A stretch of DNA of 10,518 nt. Origin: Verrucomicrobiota bacterium (lineage in GTDB: Bacteria; Verrucomicrobiota; Verrucomicrobiia; Limisphaerales; SXQI01). Each line of letters begins with the position of its first letter. Positions within the stretch are counted from its first letter, which is position 1. Where the stretch lies: positions 1 to 10,518 of the forward strand of contig WBXJ01000091.1 of the NCBI GenBank assembly GCA_008933045.1, given 5' to 3'. Both the position numbers and the translations under genes were made by a program. The notes under the pieces are model-generated. The model made no database searches. It had not been told where the DNA came from and was given only the letters and a program-made list of their open reading frames with translations. Shown here piece after piece: positions 5,788 to 10,518 of this stretch.

Positions 5788-7131
5788 ACCACGAGACCTT
5801 TGATCCCTAGTGTCCCAACGCGTACCGACGGCCCGTTTTCAGCGGCGTATGCGCAACTGGAAAGCCGCGAGCAGGCAGTGGCTCCTGCTTGGTTAACCGC
5901 TTTGCGCCGGGCGGGCAACGCTCATTTTTGCGAACTCGGTTTTCCCACCACCGATCATGAGGAGTGGCGGTTTACTAATGTCGCCCCGATCGCGGCTTTA
6001 CCCACACATTCGCCGGAGAAACGGGAAGTTGATCGAAGTGAGTTAGAGCGGTTTACGTTTGGGCAAATGCCGACTTATCGGGTCGTATTTATTGATGGCA
6101 GTTTTTCGACAACACTTTCTTCATCTGAACTTTTGGACGAGGGAGTAGAGATTCACAGTCTTAAAACAGCGGCGCAATCAAACTTGGGCTGGGTGCAGAA
6201 GCACCTCGGACAATATGCGCGAGCCGACGAGAATGCCTTTGTCGCTCTCAATACGTCGATGATGGAGGAGGGTGCTGCGATCCGGATTAAGGCGAATCAG
6301 CACGTTAAAACCCCCATCCACCTACTATTTGTTTCTACATCGAATCAGGCGGGTGCTACTACTCATCCCCGAGTGTTGATCGTGGCTGAGCGCGGTTCCG
6401 AAGCTCGGATATTGGAGAGCTATGAAAGCCTCACGGATGGTTCGACGCTGACTAATGCGGTCACGGAAATTGTGATGGAAGAGGCATCGCATTTGGAGCA
6501 TTGCCGGCTCCAACAGGAGAGCACGAGTGCCTATCATGTGGGAACAGTTCATGCGCACCAATCACGTTCCAGCAACCTGATCACCCATTCAATTTCGATG
6601 GGGGGGAGAATTGCGCGTGTGAATATCAATCCCGTGTTGGATGCTGAGGGTTGCGAATGCGTCATGAACGGTTTGTATGTTGTTGATGGCGATCAATTGG
6701 TGGATCATCACACGGCGATTCACCATGCCAAACCGCGCTGCAATAGCCACGAATTTTATCATGGGATTCTCGATGGCAACTCACAGGGTGTGTTCAACGG
6801 GAAAATTTTTGTTCGACCTGATGCCCAAAAAACTGACGCGAAACAGACTAATCGCAACCTACTCCTCTCCGATGGAGCGACTATCCAAACAAAGCCGCAG
6901 TTGGAAATCTTTGCGGATGATGTAAAGTGTACTCACGGTGCTACGGTAGGTCAGTTACAGGAAGAGGCGGTTTTCTACCTGCGTGCTCGGGGGATCGGCA
7001 AAGAGGCCGCTCGGCGGATGTTAGTACACGCTTTCGCAAGCGACATCATTAACCGGATCAGCATCGAGCCTGTGCGAGTGGAGTTAGATCAGATCATGTT
7101 TGATTTGTTCGAACGCGAGCGTAGCGCGTAG
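5785..7131 (+). CDS. sufD: Fe-S cluster assembly protein SufD
   Basis: 448 residues, a SufB paralogue and partner in the SufBC2D scaffold, thought to be needed for iron entry. The N-terminal helical region has the typical EEWRFTNV motif, followed by the beta-helix core and the family-typical C-terminal part: HHxxPRCNSHEFYHGILDG, then DAKQTNRNLLLSDGA, then CTHGATVGQL. H384 in CTHGAT corresponds to E. coli SufD His360, implicated in cluster formation. The ending ARRMLVHAFASDIINRI is standard. It starts 2 bp after the sufC stop and ends 27 bp before the chosen sufU start. Confidence 0.96.
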   Translation: MTTRPLIPSVPTRTDGPFSAAYAQLESREQAVAPAWLTALRRAGNAHFCELGFPTTDHEEWRFTNVAPIAALPTHSPEKREVDRSELERFTFGQMPTYRVVFIDGSFSTTLSSSELLDEGVEIHSLKTAAQSNLGWVQKHLGQYARADENAFVALNTSMMEEGAAIRIKANQHVKTPIHLLFVSTSNQAGATTHPRVLIVAERGSEARILESYESLTDGSTLTNAVTEIVMEEASHLEHCRLQQESTSAYHVGTVHAHQSRSSNLITHSISMGGRIARVNINPVLDAEGCECVMNGLYVVDGDQLVDHHTAIHHAKPRCNSHEFYHGILDGNSQGVFNGKIFVRPDAQKTDAKQTNRNLLLSDGATIQTKPQLEIFADDVKCTHGATVGQLQEEAVFYLRARGIGKEAARRMLVHAFASDIINRISIEPVRVELDQIMFDLFERERSA

Positions 7132-7158
7132 GTGGTTGCTGATGACGGTAGTCAGGTT

Positions 7159-7608
7159 ATGTTCGAGGAACTCAACGATCTCTATCAGCAGGTGATTATG
7201 GATCACAGCAAGAAGCCGCATAACTTCGGCATGCTGGCAGGGGCGAATTGCTGTGCTCGTGGCCAGAACCCGCTGTGCGGAGATCAGATGCAAATCTATC
7301 TGAAAACGGAGGATAATATCGTGCAGGACCTCCGTTGGGAGGGGGATGGGTGCGCGATTTTTAAAGCATCCTCGTCCTTGATGACAGATTCATTGAAGGG
7401 AAAAACTAGGGAGGAAGTGAAGCAGTTATTTGAAGAGTTCCACGCCTTGATCACGACAGGAAAAATCGTTCCCAACCATCATTTAGGAAAACTTGAGGTA
7501 CTGTCCGGTGTGAATCGCTTTCCGGCACGCGTGAAGTGCGCGCTGTTGGGTTGGAGGGCGGCGATGTCTGCTCTCGAGGGGGATCAACAACCTGTTTCTA
7601 CTGAGTAA
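7159..7608 (+). CDS. sufU: SufU, zinc-type sulfur acceptor for SufS
   Basis: 149 residues. SufU accepts persulfide sulfur from SufS through a zinc ligand swap and passes it to SufBCD. The Bacillus subtilis zinc residues C41, D43, C66 and C128 correspond here to C40 and D42 (in LCGDQ), C65 (in GDGCAIF) and C127 (in VKCALLGW). The SufU-specific insertion of about 20 residues before the last Cys is present (EEFHALITTG region), and the IscU LPPVK motif is absent. The frame extends to a GTG at 7132 directly after the sufD stop, but the ATG at 7159 yields the family start LYQQVIMDHSKKP at the normal distance. No SufE is present nearby, consistent with SufU as the SufS partner. Confidence 0.95.
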   Translation: MFEELNDLYQQVIMDHSKKPHNFGMLAGANCCARGQNPLCGDQMQIYLKTEDNIVQDLRWEGDGCAIFKASSSLMTDSLKGKTREEVKQLFEEFHALITTGKIVPNHHLGKLEVLSGVNRFPARVKCALLGWRAAMSALEGDQQPVSTE

Positions 7609-7612
7609 ACTT

Positions 7613-8158
7613 ATGCATTCGTCTGAACCCATACTTTTGCGGCGTGATTGCGACGCGATCATGATTCCCTCAGGGACGCCTCACCGTTTTACGGTGGGAA
7701 CCGAGGTCACTATCACTCAATCCTTGGGTGGAACTTACACAGTGATCGGAGACGGAGTCATGGCGCGTATTGGTGAACGCGATGCTGATGCGTTGGGCAT
7801 CGAGCCCAAATCGGCTGCGACCGCCAATACAGGTTCGACCGGCCCCGTCGATGAACAGCGACTCTGGGAGGCGATGAAAAGCTGCTACGATCCGGAGATT
7901 CCAGTGAACGTGGTGGATCTGGGATTGATATACGATTGCAAGGTCACCCCACTGGAAGAAGGTGGAAATAAGGTGGAGGTGAAGATGACGTTGACCGCTC
8001 CGGGTTGCGGCATGGGTGGGGTGATTGCAGGCGACGTTGAACAACGTTTGTTTGGTGTCCCGGGCGTGACGGACGTACACGTTGAGGTTGTCTGGGATCC
8101 GATTTGGAATCAGAGCATGATGTCGGACGCCGCTCGCTTACAACTAGGGTTGATGTGA
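7613..8158 (+). CDS. sufT: SufT, Fe-S assembly auxiliary protein (MIP18/DUF59 domain)
   Basis: 181 residues, the normal length for the SufT family. An N-terminal beta-rich part of about 75 residues (SGTPHRFTVGTEVTITQSLG) precedes a MIP18/DUF59 domain with DPEIPVNVVDLGLIY at 93-107 and MTLTAPGCGMG at 125-135; C132 is the conserved Cys of the family. SufT proteins act in Fe-S maturation of client proteins, and related MIP18-family proteins target clusters to apoproteins. The start is 4 bp after the sufU stop. The last four bases overlap the sufS GTG start, suggesting coupled translation. SufT next to sufS/sufU is a known arrangement in SUF operons. Confidence 0.94.
   Translation: MHSSEPILLRRDCDAIMIPSGTPHRFTVGTEVTITQSLGGTYTVIGDGVMARIGERDADALGIEPKSAATANTGSTGPVDEQRLWEAMKSCYDPEIPVNVVDLGLIYDCKVTPLEEGGNKVEVKMTLTAPGCGMGGVIAGDVEQRLFGVPGVTDVHVEVVWDPIWNQSMMSDAARLQLGLM
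8146..8157 (+). promoter_or_regulatory. Ribosome binding site deciding the sufS start
   Basis: AGGG (8146-8149) lies 5 nt before the GTG at 8155, which overlaps the sufT stop as GTGA. The alternative, a TTG at 8104, would add 17 residues of non-family sequence and a 55-bp overlap with sufT. Confidence 0.6.
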
Positions 8159-9387
8159 ACCAACCTCCCTCCTTATCAGAATATCGAAAGGATTTTCCGG
8201 CACTCCATCAGCAGGTGCATGGGCACCCCTTGATCTATCTTGATAATGCTGCGACTTCGCAGAAGCCGCAGGTGGTGATCGATGCGCTCTCCCGATTCTA
8301 TCAGTGCGATAATGCGAATGTGCATCGTGGAATCCATGAGTTGAGCAACCGAGCCAGTGCTGCGTTCGAGGGAACACGGGAGCGAGCAGGTCGGTTTATT
8401 AATGCTTCGCACACTGATGAGATTATTTTCACGCGGGGAACCACCGAATCGATCAATCTCGTAGCCAACGCTTGGGGCAACCAATTCGTGAAAGCGGGAG
8501 ATGTCATCTTGCTAACCGAGATGGAGCATCATAGCAACATCGTTCCTTGGCAAATGCTGGCCCGCCGCACCGGAGCCACGCTCGCATTTTTGCCCGTCAC
8601 GGGTGATGATGGACTGCTGGATCTTTCTCGGCTCGATGACTATTTAACTTCAAAGGTTCGGCTTCTCGCTTTCACGCATATTTCCAATGCACTTGGGACG
8701 ATCAATCCGGTGGTGGAGCTTTGTGAGCAGGCCCGCAAGAGAGGGATAACAACTCTGGTCGATGCGGCGCAAAGTGCCGGGCACCGTCGGTTGGATGTGC
8801 AGGAGTTAGGGTGCGATTTTCTTGCGCTTTCGGGCCATAAAATGTGCGGTCCTACTGGCATTGGATTGCTCTACGGACGGCTGGACTTACTTGAAACCAT
8901 GACACCTTGGCAAGGCGGTGGAGACATGATTTCGAGCGTGGATTACCACGAAAGTACCTGGAATAAAGTTCCTCACAAGTTTGAGGCGGGAACCCCGAAT
9001 ATTGCGGATACAATCGCGCTTCATACCGCCATGGATTATCTGGATCAAGTAGGGCGTGACCGGATCGCTGAGCACGATTTGGAGATCGGTGCGTATGCCT
9101 ACCATCAGTTGGAGCGTCTGGGAAAAGTGCGCCTCTTTGGCCCTCGACAACAACGGGCTGGGTTGGTGAGTTTTTTGCTACACAACATTCATGCGCATGA
9201 CGTGGTGACCTTCGCGGATCAACAAGGTGTAGCGCTGCGCGGTGGACATCATTGCACTCAACCGTTGATGAAAAAGCTCGGCGTCAGTTCCACATCGCGT
9301 GCGAGTTTTTATTTTTACAACACAACGGAGGAAGTGGATCGGATGATCGAGGTCATGGGCGGGATTCAAAAATTCTTTGGTGAATAA
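8155..9387 (+). CDS. sufS: Cysteine desulfurase SufS
   Basis: 410 residues. This PLP enzyme removes sulfur from cysteine as an enzyme-bound persulfide. The PLP lysine is K229 in SGHKMCGPTG, with EMEHHSNIVPW and the DAAQS motif for cofactor binding. The catalytic Cys is C367 in RGGHHCTQP, matching group II desulfurases such as E. coli SufS (K226, C364). H348 in HAHDV aligns with Bacillus subtilis His342, the residue that takes over a zinc ligand position from SufU; this supports SufU as the native partner. The GTG start at 8155 has a well-placed AGGG and overlaps sufT by 4 bp. The next gene begins 7 bp after the stop. Confidence 0.97.
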   Translation: MNQPPSLSEYRKDFPALHQQVHGHPLIYLDNAATSQKPQVVIDALSRFYQCDNANVHRGIHELSNRASAAFEGTRERAGRFINASHTDEIIFTRGTTESINLVANAWGNQFVKAGDVILLTEMEHHSNIVPWQMLARRTGATLAFLPVTGDDGLLDLSRLDDYLTSKVRLLAFTHISNALGTINPVVELCEQARKRGITTLVDAAQSAGHRRLDVQELGCDFLALSGHKMCGPTGIGLLYGRLDLLETMTPWQGGGDMISSVDYHESTWNKVPHKFEAGTPNIADTIALHTAMDYLDQVGRDRIAEHDLEIGAYAYHQLERLGKVRLFGPRQQRAGLVSFLLHNIHAHDVVTFADQQGVALRGGHHCTQPLMKKLGVSSTSRASFYFYNTTEEVDRMIEVMGGIQKFFGE

Positions 9388-9394
9388 GAGGTGC

Positions 9395-9949
9395 ATGAAC
9401 GGAGAAATTTCACTCGCGCTGGCCGACAAGCATACCATGCAACAGGTGCTATCGGCTTATCCTGGAGCGCAGCGTGCCCTTTTCAAACGTTACCATATTG
9501 GTGGGTGTAGCAGTTGCGGATTTCAACTGACGGAAACGCTTGGAGAATTAGCCGCACGCAATGGTAATTTGGTTGTCGAAGAAGTTATCCGCCATATCGA
9601 ATCCAGTCACCTTCAGGATCTCGCGATGCAAATTGCCCCGTCCGAACTGGCTACGGCCCTGCGATCGTCACAACCGCCTCGATTGCTCGACATCCGCACC
9701 CGGGAGGAATGGGAAGGGGCGAGGATCGAAGGATCAGCACTCTTCACGCAAGAATTGATGCAGGAAATACTGGGTCGCTGGGGACGCGAAGAACTGGTGG
9801 TCATCTACGATCATCTCGGAGGCAAAAGCATGGATGCCGCCGCCTATTTTTTGGGTCATGGATTCAAGCAGGTGAAAGCGTTGCGGGGAGGTCTGGACGC
9901 ATGGTCCTACGAGGTCGATAAAACCGTTCCTCGTTATCGACTAGAATGA
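9395..9949 (+). CDS. DUF1858-like CxxC domain fused to a rhodanese domain lacking its catalytic Cys
   Basis: 184 residues in two parts. Residues about 7-70 resemble the DUF1858 / redox-disulfide domain: HTMQQVLSAYP, then GGCSSCG with C38 and C41, then QLTETLGELAARNG. Residues about 80-178 form a rhodanese-like domain: RLLDIRTREEWEGARIEGS, then VVIYDHLGGKSMDAAAYFL, then VKALRGGLDAW. The active-site loop normally reads YCxxGxRS, but here D139 (GAT at 9809-9811) replaces the catalytic Cys, so ordinary sulfurtransferase chemistry is unlikely in this domain and the CSSC pair may be the reactive site instead. Start: the ATG at 9395 with AAGAGG just upstream; the frame could begin at GTG 9380 or TTG 9377. 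It ends in an ATGA overlap with the following IscU-type gene, so the two are probably made together. Confidence 0.85.
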   Translation: MNGEISLALADKHTMQQVLSAYPGAQRALFKRYHIGGCSSCGFQLTETLGELAARNGNLVVEEVIRHIESSHLQDLAMQIAPSELATALRSSQPPRLLDIRTREEWEGARIEGSALFTQELMQEILGRWGREELVVIYDHLGGKSMDAAAYFLGHGFKQVKALRGGLDAWSYEVDKTVPRYRLE

Positions 9950-10446
9950 TTATGGAGAACCCCGATTTACAACAAAAGATTGCGGAAGCCATTGCCAACC
10001 CCAAGAACATGGGTGAGATGGAATCTGCGGATGCAGTCGGTGCTGTGGGTAGCCCTAATTGCGGAGACATGGTTCGGATGTGGGTTAAGTTCAAGGATGA
10101 GAACGGTAAAAAGGTGATCGACCGAGCCACGTTTCAGACGTTCGGGTGCGAGACCGCGATTGCCGTGGCAAGTTTGGCGACAGAAATGATCCGAGGAAAA
10201 ACGGTCGATGAAGCGTTAGCGTTGAGCGGTGAGGAATTAGCGCGAGACCTCGGCCCGTTGCCACCGATGAAGATCCACTGCGGCGAACTGGTGGAGGGTG
10301 CGTTGCGTTCGGCACTGCGACCTAGTGTCGCCTTGACGGCAAAACCGATGGCTTCACCAGCAGCAGGAACCCTTCTCGATAATTTCGCTGCTGCCGCGAC
10401 CACTCGGAGCACTCTGAAGATGGTGTTCTTGAAGGACGAAGCCTAA
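9946..10446 (+). CDS. IscU/NifU-N type iron-sulfur cluster scaffold protein
   Basis: 166 residues. The IscU cluster ligands are all present: C39 and D41 (NCGDM), C68 (FGCET), H111 and C112 (KIHCGE), corresponding to E. coli IscU C37, D39, C63, H105 and C106. LPPMK at 105-109 matches the LPPVK loop bound by the HscA chaperone. It differs from the upstream SufU by having this motif and the HC pair, and by lacking the SufU insertion. Beyond the IscU core is a tail of about 40 residues, Ala-rich and then charged (ending KMVFLKDEA), unlike the Cys-containing C-terminal domains of NifU. The ATG at 9946 overlaps the previous stop by 4 bp; an ATG at 9952 is also possible. Last gene of the operon. No hscA, hscB or iscA is seen here. 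Confidence 0.9.
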   Translation: MIMENPDLQQKIAEAIANPKNMGEMESADAVGAVGSPNCGDMVRMWVKFKDENGKKVIDRATFQTFGCETAIAVASLATEMIRGKTVDEALALSGEELARDLGPLPPMKIHCGELVEGALRSALRPSVALTAKPMASPAAGTLLDNFAAAATTRSTLKMVFLKDEA

Positions 10447-10449
10447 AAA

Positions 10450-10518
10450 TTAGAGCGAACGCAGTAGTTCCTCAACCCGCTCGAGATTGACGCCTCGCGG
10501 TTTTTTGTTCAAAATCCA
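10450..10518 (-). CDS. Possible C-terminal end of a convergent gene (partial)
   Basis: On the minus strand the frame is open from the right edge to a TAA at 10452-10450, giving 22 residues that include KPRGVNLERVEELLRSL, a plausible amphipathic C-terminal helix. It would end 3 bp from the stop of the IscU-type gene, a normal convergent arrangement, and it explains why no clear terminator is seen after the operon. Too short to assign a family; the call rests on amino-acid composition and position. Confidence 0.4.
   Translation of the reverse strand, partial: WILNKKPRGVNLERVEELLRSL

Noticed and set aside
8104..8154. Upstream TTG start for sufS
   Set aside because: It adds 17 residues unlike SufS N-termini and overlaps sufT by 55 bp, whereas GTG 8155 has a well-placed ribosome binding site and the usual 4-bp overlap.
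10464..10506. GC-rich stretch ending CGCGGTTTTTTG as a terminator for the SUF operon
   Set aside because: The only pairing I find is a bulged 4+3 bp stem (CCGC..GAG with CTC..GCGG), and the same bases are explained as codons of a convergent gene. Weak at best.

Overview
The window looks like chromosomal DNA of a member of the Planctomycetota-Verrucomicrobiota group, most likely a verrucomicrobium. The hints are a Tat-exported Gfo/Idh/MocA oxidoreductase beside a secreted sugar isomerase-like TIM barrel and the end of a DUF1080-type gene (a combination common in those phyla), plus a small protein of a type I associate with Verrucomicrobia. This assignment is inference; no rRNA or other phylogenetic marker is present.

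Left part (1-2845), carbohydrate metabolism: the 3' end of a probable DUF1080 (3-keto-disaccharide hydrolase-like) gene ends at a strong hairpin terminator that it shares with a convergent 70-residue hypothetical gene. Next comes a Tat-signal Gfo/Idh/MocA dehydrogenase on the minus strand, with its own perfect 11-bp terminator hairpin. Divergent from it is an exported sugar phosphate isomerase/epimerase-like protein. Together they suggest periplasmic sugar oxidation, hydrolysis or epimerisation.

Right part (2876-10446), iron-sulfur cluster assembly: a Fur/PerR-family regulator with its own promoter is followed, after 120 bp holding a perfect 7-1-7 Fur-family operator, by a tight eight-gene SUF operon: sufB, sufC, sufD, sufU, sufT, sufS, a DUF1858-like/rhodanese fusion, and an IscU-type scaffold. 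Gaps are at most 45 bp and two pairs overlap by 4 bp. SufBCD form the scaffold/ATPase complex. SufS supplies persulfide sulfur and keeps the His that accepts the SufU zinc, so SufU is its likely partner. SufT is a maturation factor.

The unusual points are: (1) a Fur/PerR-like protein in the place usually held by IscR/SufR, with Cys at the position of PerR Asp85, facing a palindrome that overlaps the likely -10 element; (2) two different U-type proteins in one operon, one zinc-type SufU and one true IscU type with an LPPMK motif but no hscA/hscB here; (3) a rhodanese domain whose catalytic Cys is Asp, fused to a CxxC domain and translationally coupled to the IscU-type gene. The last two genes are the best candidate here for an undescribed sulfur-relay module. 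At the right edge a convergent minus-strand gene probably ends 3 bp beyond the operon.
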